22,665 nt of DNA from Holosporales bacterium (GTDB lineage: Bacteria; Pseudomonadota; Alphaproteobacteria; RUG11792), in contig JAIRZU010000053.1 of the NCBI GenBank assembly GCA_031267075.1, positions 1 through 22,665 of the forward strand, in the 5' to 3' direction. Position 1 is the stretch's first letter; each line of letters begins with the position of its first letter. Position numbers and translations under genes: made by a program. The notes under the pieces were generated by a model. It worked only from the letters and a program-made list of their open reading frames with translations, searched no databases and had not been told where the DNA came from. Of this stretch, positions 7,418 through 14,891 are shown piece by piece.

Positions 7418-8842
7418 ATGAACAAAAGCATTATAGCCTCCGCAGCTAGCATAATAGCACTAGCCACGATGCTAGCCAGCACAACCCACGCCTCCAGACG
7501 GTCAATGGTCCAGTGGAGACAAGATGCACAGGCAAGGGAGCAGATACAAGGAACAACAGCAGCAATAAAGGCCAGCCATGAAGCTATGGGGAAAGGTGTG
7601 GTATTAGAAGGAGATGAATCCGTGCTGAACCATTTTCTCAGAAACCCTGATCTCCATCGAAGCATCGAGCATACCCTAGCAACAGTGCTACAGCCGACGC
7701 GGGGGAACCTAGTACGCAAATACGAGGAAGTTATGGCGTTTACCGGAAGGGAGTACAGACAAAACCCCAGCGCGATACCAAGCGACATCCTTAGAATACT
7801 CAGAGCCGCAAGGGCAGGCGTACGCACCCTAGAACGAGCCCTTCTGCTAGTAAACAAGGAAGGTGAGCTAACGTACCCAGAAAGACAGCTGGTAGAACAA
7901 ACAGTCTTCAGCAATGCCCGCCGGGAAAACGCTAATATACTCAGACTGCTGCTGGAAGGATTCGCGCGCGAGCAAGCGGAAGAACAGTGGAAAGCCCTGC
8001 AGGAGCAGGAGCACGCACTGCTCAACCTGCACGCCAGGAAAACCCTGAGTGACAAACACTACTTCGAATCCATAGAGACCACACAAAACGACATAGAGCG
8101 AAAAGAGCACATACTCCGACTCCTGCAACTGACAGCTACTCTCCACAGCCATGATGCCGACGAGGTATTACTGGCAGCGGAAGGCGAGGGGCAGAAATGG
8201 AGGCAGGCAGTCGTGAAGCGGGGCGAGCTCAGTACGGAGCAACTCAGTAAGGAACAAATACCCCAGGACGAGATAGACACGATACAGCAAGTAGCTGACA
8301 AACTGCAGAAGCGCTGGAAGCTGGTAACGTGGGTAAACGAGTGCAAACGCCAGATACCTTTCAGCATCATGAGAGCAAGAGCACGACTGCTAAAGACCAC
8401 CGGCACTCCAGATGACGCACAACCCGGGGATGCTAATCCTAGTGCCAGGGAAAAGAAGCTGAACGCACTAGAGCAAGTCACAGGAGAGCTATACAACCTA
8501 GTCCTGCTGGACGTCAGCGAACTCGGAATTGGCAGCAAAGCACGGGAAATAGCGCAAGCGCTGAAAGGCAAGATAGAAGCTGAAGGGCTGGACTCCGACA
8601 GCCTTGAGAAGGAGGGCCTCGGTGCGCGCGGTGTAGATAGCTACGACTGGTTACAAGAGGAGCTAGATGCCAAGCTCGAAGAAGCAACGAACCAAGATGG
8701 ACCCGGTCCAACGGAGACTGCAGAGATAGTCCAGCAGACTATATCTCGACTAAAAACACAGATCGCAGAACTGAGACAGAAAAACGCCGAGCGGGAAGCC
8801 GAAATAGCAGCCGACAGAGGGGCTCCTCTCGATGCGCAATAA
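7418..8842 (+). CDS. exported coiled-coil protein, unrecognised family
   Basis: A 474-aa protein with a clear Sec signal peptide (MNKSIIASAASIIALATMLA, then STTHAS, with likely cleavage after THA). The rest is rich in Glu, Gln, Arg, Ala and Leu with no membrane segment. It shows coiled-coil-like stretches, for example around LQEQEHALLNLHARK and near the C terminus (TISRLKTQIAELRQKNAERE). No domain is recognised. It resembles the AG-tract genes in being a secreted orphan beside housekeeping genes, but it has no AG tract. After the TAA at 8840-8842 the same frame continues for 21 sense codons (Ala/Gln-rich, through QQEQTANAQQN) to a TAA at 8906-8908. The annotated stop may therefore be a nonsense mutation that shortened the protein, and an IS remnant begins right there. 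Confidence 0.8.
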   Translation: MNKSIIASAASIIALATMLASTTHASRRSMVQWRQDAQAREQIQGTTAAIKASHEAMGKGVVLEGDESVLNHFLRNPDLHRSIEHTLATVLQPTRGNLVRKYEEVMAFTGREYRQNPSAIPSDILRILRAARAGVRTLERALLLVNKEGELTYPERQLVEQTVFSNARRENANILRLLLEGFAREQAEEQWKALQEQEHALLNLHARKTLSDKHYFESIETTQNDIERKEHILRLLQLTATLHSHDADEVLLAAEGEGQKWRQAVVKRGELSTEQLSKEQIPQDEIDTIQQVADKLQKRWKLVTWVNECKRQIPFSIMRARARLLKTTGTPDDAQPGDANPSAREKKLNALEQVTGELYNLVLLDVSELGIGSKAREIAQALKGKIEAEGLDSDSLEKEGLGARGVDSYDWLQEELDAKLEEATNQDGPGPTETAEIVQQTISRLKTQIAELRQKNAEREAEIAADRGAPLDAQ

Positions 8843-8889
8843 TTGAAAGCCAGGCAGCAAGAACAAACAGCAAACGCGCAGCAGAATCT

Positions 8890-9018
8890 GGTGGAGAGCG
8901 CTCTGTAAAATACGGTAAATCCAGAGTTGGGAGACAGAGATACCAGTGTGAAGGATGTAGAAAGATCTTGCATGAGCTTACACACACTTTTTTGCTGTTG
9001 CCAACCTACGTAGCGTGA
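8890..9018 (+). pseudogene. remnant of an IS1-family InsA-type zinc-ribbon protein
   Basis: In the frame of 8908 the sequence reads GGERSVKYGKSRVGRQRYQC, then EGCRKIL, before a TGA at 9016-9018. The pattern GKSxxGxQRYxCxxCRK is the second half of the N-terminal zinc ribbon of IS1 InsA-like transposase proteins. The first CxxC pair, any start codon and everything downstream are missing, and no inverted repeats are visible. It is a short decayed fragment. It lies between the coiled-coil gene and the DsbA-like gene and may mark an old insertion that cut the former. Confidence 0.6.
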
Positions 9019-9026
9019 TATAGAAT
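8998..9026 (+). promoter_or_regulatory. promoter candidate of the DsbA-like gene
   Basis: TTGCCA (8998-9003) and TAGAAT (9021-9026) are exactly 17 bases apart. The -35 box lies inside the IS remnant. Transcription would start near 9033, downstream of the GTG at 9030, which supports ATG 9060 as the true start of the next gene. Confidence 0.45.
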
Positions 9027-9059
9027 GACGTGCAGGTATTTGGATCTCACGAAATTGTT

Positions 9060-9920
9060 ATGGAAAAAAGGAACTGTGCGTTCTGCGGGAAGGTTAGTGT
9101 TGCGTTATCTGCGCTTGCTCTAGCTGTTGCTATTGTTGGGTATTTTAGGCCGTATAGGCCAGGTGCAGGTGAGCAGGCCTTATCGAATGAGCAAGTACGG
9201 AATGCTGTAATGGAGGCGATAAGAGCTAACCCACAAGTCATTGTCGATGCGATGGGCGAAGGTATGGCTCTGAAAAGAGATGAGGAATTCAAAAAGCTTA
9301 CCGTAGAACTCAAGAAGCGAATGGCTGAGGTTGATAAAAAGAGCATGATATTTGGAGACAGAGCTTCCAAGAAATCTGTCGTATGTATCCTTGATCCGCT
9401 ATGTAAGCACTGCGTTGATTTCCAAAGAAGCATGATTAAGATCCTGAACTCAAACAAGGATATATGCTTTAAAATAATGCCGGTTGCAGTCCTTGGAGCG
9501 GACTCCGTAATGATTGCAAGGGTGTACGTTGCTTGCTACAAGAAGAATCCTGCAGGGGCCCTCAAAGTTATCGATGCCATAGTGAATTACAAGGGAGAGA
9601 TAAATAAGGAGGTCCTTGAGCAGATCCTCAAGAAGGCAGGCTTTACAATGAAGGAGATTGAAGAGTTAATGGAGGCGGCAGATCGTGACATTGCTGCTAA
9701 TGGAGTATTCGCAGAAGGCCTGGGGATTCCGATGGTACCAGCTATATTCGTTGCCAACGTAAACGGAGATATAGTAATGCTGCAGGCTACGGATATTGAA
9801 GCTGTGATGCAAGCTGCTAATGGGACAGCTGAGCCACAGGCCGCTCCAGTAAAGAAAGAAGAAAGTGATGCAGATGATGAGGCAAAAGAGAAGGAGAAGG
9901 TAGTTACTCCTGTATCTTAA
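9060..9920 (+). CDS. DsbA-like thiol:disulfide oxidoreductase (thioredoxin fold)
   Basis: A 286-aa protein counted from ATG 9060. A short Cys-containing N terminus (MEKRNCAFCGK) precedes a signal anchor (about 12-28), so the domain should face the periplasm. An N-terminal helical region of the kind common in alphaproteobacterial DsbA/ScsC proteins (LSNEQVRNAVMEAIRANPQV) comes next. Then comes the thioredoxin fold with DPLCKHC: the active site CKHC (115-118) replaces the usual CPHC, and the cis-proline is in GIPMVPAIF (about P227). The C terminus is a charged Lys/Glu/Asp tail. The likely role is forming or reshuffling disulfides in exported proteins such as the Cys-containing secreted proteins nearby; that link is inference. 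GTG 9030 is an alternative start. Confidence 0.85.
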   Translation: MEKRNCAFCGKVSVALSALALAVAIVGYFRPYRPGAGEQALSNEQVRNAVMEAIRANPQVIVDAMGEGMALKRDEEFKKLTVELKKRMAEVDKKSMIFGDRASKKSVVCILDPLCKHCVDFQRSMIKILNSNKDICFKIMPVAVLGADSVMIARVYVACYKKNPAGALKVIDAIVNYKGEINKEVLEQILKKAGFTMKEIEELMEAADRDIAANGVFAEGLGIPMVPAIFVANVNGDIVMLQATDIEAVMQAANGTAEPQAAPVKKEESDADDEAKEKEKVVTPVS

Positions 9921-9935
9921 CTCTCATTCGTAGTG

Positions 9936-9973
9936 AGCCGGCGCGTATGTGATGGAGTGCTTGCGCGCCGGCT
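9936..9973 (+). terminator. GC-rich hairpin after the DsbA-like gene
   Basis: AGCCGGCGCG (9936-9945) pairs perfectly with CGCGCCGGCT (9964-9973) around an 18-base loop. It begins 16 bases after the stop codon. It is followed by GAAAAAC rather than a T run, so it is not a textbook intrinsic terminator; it may stabilise the transcript's 3' end. Confidence 0.5.
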
Positions 9974-9983
9974 GAAAAACACC

Positions 9984-10012
9984 TGGCACCTCGCGGCGAA
10001 ATACGCTATCAT
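9984..10012 (+). promoter_or_regulatory. promoter candidate of the TIGR02300 protein/trpS pair
   Basis: TGGCAC (9984-9989) and TATCAT (10007-10012) are 17 bases apart, with a start expected near 10019 and ATG 10054 downstream. Confidence 0.4.
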
Positions 10013-10053
10013 GCTGTGGTGTTGTGAGTTGTTTTTTCCGGCGGTACGCTGTT

Positions 10054-10359
10054 ATGAAACTTGAGTGGGGAAGAAAGGTCTGTTGTCCATCATGCACGAT
10101 TCCTTTCTATGATTTGCAGAGGACATCGCTGGTGTGTCCGAACTGTGGGAGTGCATTTGAGTCGTCGGACCTGTGGGCGAAGAAGGGGCTGAAGCTGCTA
10201 GCTGCCGATGTTGAAGAGGATGTGATTGATGAGGAGTTGGCTATCTCAGATTTCGGATTCAGCGAGGAGGAAACTGAGGATGTCGAGCTGTCAGAGGATT
10301 CAGGTGAGATACTTGTAGAAACTGGAATTGATGATATCAAGCGTATCGATGAGGGATGA
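10054..10359 (+). CDS. TIGR02300-family zinc-ribbon protein
   Basis: A 101-aa protein whose N terminus KLEWGRKVCCPSC, then FYDL and VCPNCGSAFE, matches the alphaproteobacterial TIGR02300 (FYDLN) family: two CxxC pairs forming a zinc ribbon, followed by a very acidic tail (EEDVIDEEL, EETEDVELSED). The biochemical function of the family is not known to me. ATG 10054 gives the family-typical start; GTG 10024 would add ten unlike residues. It ends 4 bases before trpS and is presumably co-transcribed with it. Confidence 0.85.
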   Translation: MKLEWGRKVCCPSCTIPFYDLQRTSLVCPNCGSAFESSDLWAKKGLKLLAADVEEDVIDEELAISDFGFSEEETEDVELSEDSGEILVETGIDDIKRIDEG

Positions 10360-10363
10360 TTGA

Positions 10364-11359
10364 GTGAAGTCAGGACAGGTAGCATTAACTGCAGATAGGC
10401 CTACTGGCCGCCTTCACCTAGGGCATTATGTTGGATCGTTAAAGAACAGGCTTGAGCTTCAGGAGCAACATGATTGCTTCATTATGATAGCAGACACCCA
10501 GGCATTGTCAGACAATTTTGATAATCCGCAGAAGGTTGTAGGGAGCGTTGTTGGGATCTGCAGGGACTATATGGCCGTTGGCATAGATCCTGCAAAGAGC
10601 ACCATCTTCATACAGTCCATGATACCAGAGCTGTTCGAGTTAACAACGTACTTTATGAATCTGATGTCGGTGGCGAGGCTGGAAAGAAATCCGACCGTGA
10701 AGTCAGAGCTTCAGCAAAAGAGTTTTTCCGATTCTGTGACGGCCGGCTTCCTGTGTTATCCCGTGAGTCAGGCAGCTGATATAACAGCATTTAAGGCAAC
10801 GTTGATACCGGTTGGGGAGGATCAGTTACCTCTCATAGAAATCGCCAACGAGATAGTGAGGCGGTTCAATAGGATATATGGATCGAACGTGCTAGTTGAA
10901 TCTCAGGCCATCCTCGGTAGCACTCAGAGATTGGTGGGGACAGACGGGAAGGCAAAGGCCGGTAAGTCACTTGGGAATGCTATATTTCTGTCAGATCCGA
11001 GTGAGGTTGTCAAGCAGAAAGTGAACGGTATGTACACCGATCCCAACCACATAAAGGTATCCGATCCAGGCCGCGTAGAGGGGAATGTAGTCTTCTCATA
11101 CCTCGATGCATTCTTCGATAATAAGGATGAACTGGCAGACCTTAAAGCTAGGTACATGAAAGGCGGCGTCGGAGATACGTCAATCAAATCGATCCTGAAC
11201 GATACGCTGCAGAAGCTGCTAGATCCGATAAGAGATGGGATGGACCTAATGAAGGATGAGGACATTAAAGACATACTGCTTGAGGGATCAAAAAAGGCTC
11301 GTGCAATAGCTACACAGACACTTTGTGAAGTTAGAGATGCCATAGGGCTTAGGTACTAG
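10364..11359 (+). CDS. trpS: tryptophan--tRNA ligase
   Basis: A 331-aa class I synthetase of normal length. The HIGH-type signature is in DRPTGRLHLGHYVGSL (11-26); the Trp/ATP-binding helices and GEDQLPLIEIANEIVRRFN (151-169) are as expected. The second signature, usually KMSKS, reads KAGKS (198-202) within GKAKAGKSLGNAIFLSD, so the catalytic lysine is kept. The start is GTG 10364, immediately after the TGA of the TIGR02300 gene, which suggests translational coupling. No terminator is visible before the AG-tract gene that follows on the same strand 99 bases later. Confidence 0.96.
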   Translation: MKSGQVALTADRPTGRLHLGHYVGSLKNRLELQEQHDCFIMIADTQALSDNFDNPQKVVGSVVGICRDYMAVGIDPAKSTIFIQSMIPELFELTTYFMNLMSVARLERNPTVKSELQQKSFSDSVTAGFLCYPVSQAADITAFKATLIPVGEDQLPLIEIANEIVRRFNRIYGSNVLVESQAILGSTQRLVGTDGKAKAGKSLGNAIFLSDPSEVVKQKVNGMYTDPNHIKVSDPGRVEGNVVFSYLDAFFDNKDELADLKARYMKGGVGDTSIKSILNDTLQKLLDPIRDGMDLMKDEDIKDILLEGSKKARAIATQTLCEVRDAIGLRY

Positions 11360-11389
11360 ATCTCCTCACCCTCAAAAAAAATCTTCTCT

Positions 11390-11458
11390 GTTAACTATTT
11401 TTTAACCCTTCCAACTGTATCATATATCTAGAGATTAACCTTTAAGGGAGGAATCCTA
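11390..11458 (+). promoter_or_regulatory. shared 21-bp element and ribosome site of the third AG-tract gene
   Basis: Positions 11390-11410 (GTTAAC, T-rich centre, TTAACCCTT; the GTTAA/TTAAC ends form an inverted repeat) are identical to 3960-3980 on the other strand. The ribosome site AAGGGAGGAA lies just before ATG 11459. The segment between them differs from the other copies. Confidence 0.5.
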
Positions 11459-12260
11459 ATGAAAAGCAAATTGGTAGGTTTAACGGTAGCATTGTGTGTT
11501 GTAGGAGTGGCAGAGGTGTATGGAAGTGAGGAAGTTCTAGAGAGAGAGAGAGTCCTTAGTTGAGAGAGCTGGAGAGGTAGTTCCAGTTGGAGGTACTGGG
11601 ATATACCGTGAAGTAGCACGGAACAGGGAAGAGATAGTCCAGCTCAAAGCGAAGCTCGCTCAGATGGAGAATCTACTTTGCCCGTACATAGAACAGCAGC
11701 GGCTGAGATGGGATCTCAAGGAGTGGGCCCTACTACCTGATTGGCTAACCGAGCTGATAGCTACGAGACTGCATGGCAAGCGCATAACCATCGAGAGGTT
11801 AGGCTACGGAGACTTAACGCCCTCCACTGTGAATTGCGATCCCACCATCTGGGCGCTATACTCAGAACTCAACACTGATTCAATTCACGCTGCATACAAC
11901 TACGACAGAATAGTCACAGCAAGCAAGCCTGGCGGAGAAGCTGCGTTCGCACTCATCTACCACAGCACAGGCTCGCAGCAGCTGGATGAAGACGGTACCC
12001 CTCAAGCGCAGCTACTGATAGCCGGGTACCTACACCCATCCACACTGACCGTAGGAACAGTTAGAAAAGACCGCCTCCCGAACGAGGCCCAGGACCCAAG
12101 ACTCGCAACCGTACTTAGCCTTTCCAAGCTGCTGCAACTACAGGAACCAACTGCAGCCCAGATAGCAGCCATTCCAACACTGCTTACGAACATCGCCCGA
12201 GGAAGTAGCCCACAAGATTGCGTTGCTCTCCTCAAGATAGACGTACTACCCGAGAGCTAA
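11459..12260 (+). CDS. phase-variable predicted secreted protein, frame currently OFF at (AG)7
   Basis: ATG 11459 opens a signal peptide (MKSKLVGLTVALCVVGVAEV, then YGSEEV) behind a strong ribosome site. The frame then enters seven AG units (11539-11552) and ends at TGA shortly after (RERVLS), a 34-residue product. One more unit (or two fewer) joins the signal peptide to a frame open to 12260: RERESLVERAGEVVPVGG, then an acidic/basic helix (AQMENLLCPYIEQQRLRWDL) and an unrecognised body, about 267 aa in total. RERESLV matches the ON-state gene at 2845-3909. No lipobox is present; Sec-type cleavage after VYG or similar is likely. An internal ATG at 11664 could give 198 aa but would lack the signal peptide. 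A pseudogene or a sequencing slip are the alternatives. Confidence 0.72.
11539..11552 (+). repeat. (AG)7 microsatellite, putative phase switch (OFF)
   Basis: Seven perfect AG units follow the signal-peptide codons (GTT CT then the tract). Five or eight units would restore the downstream frame. The same count of seven is ON in the gene at 2845-3909, because the bases before the tract differ. Confidence 0.85.
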
Positions 12261-12270
12261 GCGTGCCCCC

Positions 12271-12298
12271 GAGGAAGTAGCTCACCTGCTGCTTCCTC
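12271..12298. terminator. bidirectional terminator-like hairpin between convergent genes
   Basis: GAGGAAGTAGC (12271-12281) pairs with GCTGCTTCCTC (12288-12298) around a 6-base loop, with one G-U pair. It lies between the stop of the AG-tract gene (12260) and that of pnp (12316) and can serve both strands. The following T content is modest (TCTTCC), so termination strength is uncertain. Confidence 0.55.
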
Positions 12299-12315
12299 TC
12301 TTCCAACTTACTGTA

Positions 12316-14376
12316 TCACACATCTCTCATGGAGAGTTTGATTCTCCCCATGTTGTCTATATCGACCACTTTGACTCTGACTTCTTGGCCGACGTCGAGG
12401 ACGTCTGATACGGATCCGATTCTGTAGTCCGCTATGTTACTAATGTGCACGAGTCCCTCTCGGTGACCTATGGAGACGAACGCTCCAAAGTCTGTGATCT
12501 TCACGACTTTCCCGTCGAATATAGCACCCCTCTCCGGTGGGCAGCATATAGATTTTATCTCTGCTACTGCGAGGTCCATACAATTCTTATCAGAGGCAAA
12601 AACAGACACGACGCCGGCATCATCTATGTCAATCTTCGCCTGTGTCTTATCACAGATTTCCCTGATTACCTTACCTCCGGGCCCTATCAGATCACGGATC
12701 TTCATCTTATCAATCGTGATGGTCTTGATCCTGGGAGCGCTATCGCTAAGCTCATTTCTAGGCTTAGAGACTGTCTTGTCCATAATGCCTAGGATGTGCA
12801 GCCTTCCGTCTTTAGCCTGCTTTAGCGCCACCTTCATGATCTCTCTGTTGATGCCAGTTATCTTGATATCCATCTGGAGTGCAGTTATCCCATGTTTCGT
12901 TCCGGCGACCTTGAAGTCCATATCGCCGAGGTGATCTTCATCGCCCATGATATCCGAGAGGATCACATACTTAGCACCGTCCTTCACGAGCCCCATCGCG
13001 ATTCCAGCGACTGGGCTTTTAATTGGAGCTCCGGCGGCCATCAGAGATAATGATGCACCGCAAACCGTTGCCATAGAGGATGATCCATTAGATTCCAGAA
13101 TCTCAGAAACGATTCTTACGGTATATGGGAAGCGGTCCTTCGGTGGTATCACGGCATTAAGAGATCTCCATGCCAACTTACCATGCCCTGTCTCTCTTCG
13201 TCCTGGAGCACCAAGCTTCCCAGTTTCCCCAACAGAGTATGGAGGGAAGTTGTAGTGAAGCATGAACCTCTGCCGTCTGTCTCCTTCGATATCATCAACC
13301 ACTTGCTCATCGGTGGATGAGCCCAGAGTTACCGCCACCAGTGCCTGCGTCTCGCCGCGTGTGAATAGAGCACTCCCATGAGCCATCGGCAACACATCAA
13401 CCTCGCATGAGATCTTCCTTATCTGATCCGGCTCCCTACCGTCGATCCTCTCGTTCTTCTCCAAGACCCTACTTCTCATGGTATTTGAGACGAGCCTCTC
13501 AAAGAGCATGTCCACAATCACTCCCAACTTCTGGTCGGAGAACGCTTCACGAGCCTCATCTCTCGCGGCATCGATAGCCTTGAGCCTTGCTGCTTTTTCA
13601 ACGATCGAGATGGCATCCTTGACCTTGGCTGCAAAGCCCTTTTCTATCTTCTCTGTTGCATCTTTGTAGCGTAGATGCAGCGGCTCGAGAGTGGTAGCAA
13701 ACTTGCCAATCCGCTCTTTGAATTTGTTGATCATCTCGATGACGGGTTGGAATGATTCGAATCCGAACATCACTGCATCGAGCATAACATCTTCCGATAA
13801 TTCCTCAGCTTCAGATTCAACCATCAACACACCATCAGCCGTTCCAGCGACTATCAGATCCAATTCCGATTCCTTCGTCGGGTTCAGCGAGAAGCCGGAC
13901 TTCTGAGTGTATCCCACCCGACAGCCAGCTATTGGGCCGAGGAACGGAATGCCTGAGATTGAGAGAGCTGCAGAGGCACCGACGAGTGCTGCGATATCGG
14001 GAGATCCGCCTTTATCATAACTAAGAGTCGTACATACAATCTGTACCTCGTCTAAAAAGCCACTTGGGAAGAGAGGCCTGATCGGACGGTCAATCAGCCT
14101 TGATATGAGGACTTCGCGCTCAGACGGCTTCCCCTCCCTCTTCATAAATCCTCCAGGGATCTTCCCGGCTGCATAGAACTTCTCTAGGTAGTGGATTGTG
14201 AGTGGGAAAAAACTTGCATCCTCAGCCTGCTTCCCTGAGTGTACCACTGTACATAAAACAACTGTAGAACCATATTTAACAACGACCGCTCCTGTTGCCT
14301 GCCTCGCCATCTTTCCAGCCTCTATTGTCAGGGTCTTACCACCCCATTCGATCGTCTCACTTGTGATTGAAAACAT
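12316..14376 (-). CDS. pnp: polyribonucleotide nucleotidyltransferase (PNPase)
   Basis: A 686-aa 3'-5' phosphorolytic exoribonuclease that degrades mRNA and trims RNA ends in the cytoplasm. The order is standard: first RNase PH domain (ITSETIEWGGKTLTIEAGKM, then GGFMKREGKPSEREVLISRL), an all-helical linker, the second RNase PH domain (FTRGETQALVAVTLGS, DRRQRFMLHYNFPPYSVGE), a KH domain (IRDLIGPGGKVIREICDKTQ) and a C-terminal S1 domain (FDGKVVKITDFGAFVSIG, EGLVHISNI) ending almost immediately after it. ATG 14376 gives the family-typical MFSITSETIEWGG; ATG 14385 would add MIL. The usual upstream neighbour rpsO is absent: the 500 bases upstream hold only repeats. Confidence 0.96.
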   Translation of the reverse strand: MFSITSETIEWGGKTLTIEAGKMARQATGAVVVKYGSTVVLCTVVHSGKQAEDASFFPLTIHYLEKFYAAGKIPGGFMKREGKPSEREVLISRLIDRPIRPLFPSGFLDEVQIVCTTLSYDKGGSPDIAALVGASAALSISGIPFLGPIAGCRVGYTQKSGFSLNPTKESELDLIVAGTADGVLMVESEAEELSEDVMLDAVMFGFESFQPVIEMINKFKERIGKFATTLEPLHLRYKDATEKIEKGFAAKVKDAISIVEKAARLKAIDAARDEAREAFSDQKLGVIVDMLFERLVSNTMRSRVLEKNERIDGREPDQIRKISCEVDVLPMAHGSALFTRGETQALVAVTLGSSTDEQVVDDIEGDRRQRFMLHYNFPPYSVGETGKLGAPGRRETGHGKLAWRSLNAVIPPKDRFPYTVRIVSEILESNGSSSMATVCGASLSLMAAGAPIKSPVAGIAMGLVKDGAKYVILSDIMGDEDHLGDMDFKVAGTKHGITALQMDIKITGINREIMKVALKQAKDGRLHILGIMDKTVSKPRNELSDSAPRIKTITIDKMKIRDLIGPGGKVIREICDKTQAKIDIDDAGVVSVFASDKNCMDLAVAEIKSICCPPERGAIFDGKVVKITDFGAFVSIGHREGLVHISNIADYRIGSVSDVLDVGQEVRVKVVDIDNMGRIKLSMRDV

Positions 14377-14466
14377 TAAAATCATCTAGTTACTTAACTA
14401 ATGTCGTACCCAGCTTATCATAAAACCTCGCAGGATTACGAATCCTAAATTCGCCCATGTGTGGCT

Positions 14467-14492
14467 CACGGCTACTCCTCGGAGTAGCCGTG
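14467..14492. repeat. 26-base perfect palindrome
   Basis: CACGGCTACTCC (14467-14478) and GGAGTAGCCGTG (14481-14492) are exact complements separated by TC. As RNA or extruded DNA it would form a very stable hairpin with its innermost pairs open. It lies about 90 bases upstream of the pnp start on the other strand. No T run follows on either side. Confidence 0.8.
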
Positions 14493-14714
14493 GTATTATA
14501 TGGTTTTCTACCGATGGCCTCATGTAAGTCTGAAAACTCTCAAATCTTTTTGTGCTACCCTAAAGGCCATCCCTACCCCCTCTGTGGGGAACCGTCTCTC
14601 TTTCACCACTCGCGCCTATGCAACGGTATAGCCTTAGCATATCACAAAAAAGCTTTTAGACCTCCCCTCATAACCTCCACATCAGTTTCTTGCTGCGTCG
14701 ATCCGGTGCTCGAA

Positions 14715-14775
14715 TGCTCATGTACCACCTTGTACACTGCGCTCCGTGTCTCCTAGCAATAATTCTGATTCTGAA
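14715..14775 (+). repeat. 61-bp direct repeat, left copy (flanks portal gene)
   Basis: It matches 16413-16473 in the same orientation at 54 of 61 positions, including an identical 19-base core beginning TTGTACACTGCGCTCCG. The two copies bracket the portal gene. Confidence 0.85.
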
Positions 14776-14891
14776 GGTTATGAGCGAGGTCTAATGAAAA
14801 CGTTAACACGTGAAGGAGCAAGCGGAATATGCTGTGGATAAGAGTGGTAGTAGGATTTATGTTTTTTGTAGTGGGAGGTATCTGTTGCGTT

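Larger units (their letters stand above)
14386..14891. other. gene-free repeat-rich region between pnp and the portal gene
   Basis: No convincing gene is seen. It holds a small inverted repeat (AGGATT acg AATCCT, about 14432-14446), a 26-base perfect palindrome at 14467-14492 and the first copy of a 61-bp direct repeat (14715-14775). The + strand frame 14457-14756 crosses the palindrome and ends in the repeat, sharing its last residues (LYTALR) with an equally doubtful frame ending at 16454, so I treat both as non-coding. Confidence 0.5.

Noticed and set aside
11664..12260. Independent 198-aa gene starting at ATG 11664
   Set aside because: No ribosome site precedes it, and the same frame extends upstream into the AG tract in the pattern of the ON-state relative.
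14457..14756. 99-aa + strand frame with a lipoprotein-like start (LPMASC)
   Set aside because: It runs through the perfect palindrome and ends in the 61-bp repeat; no ribosome site and no family.
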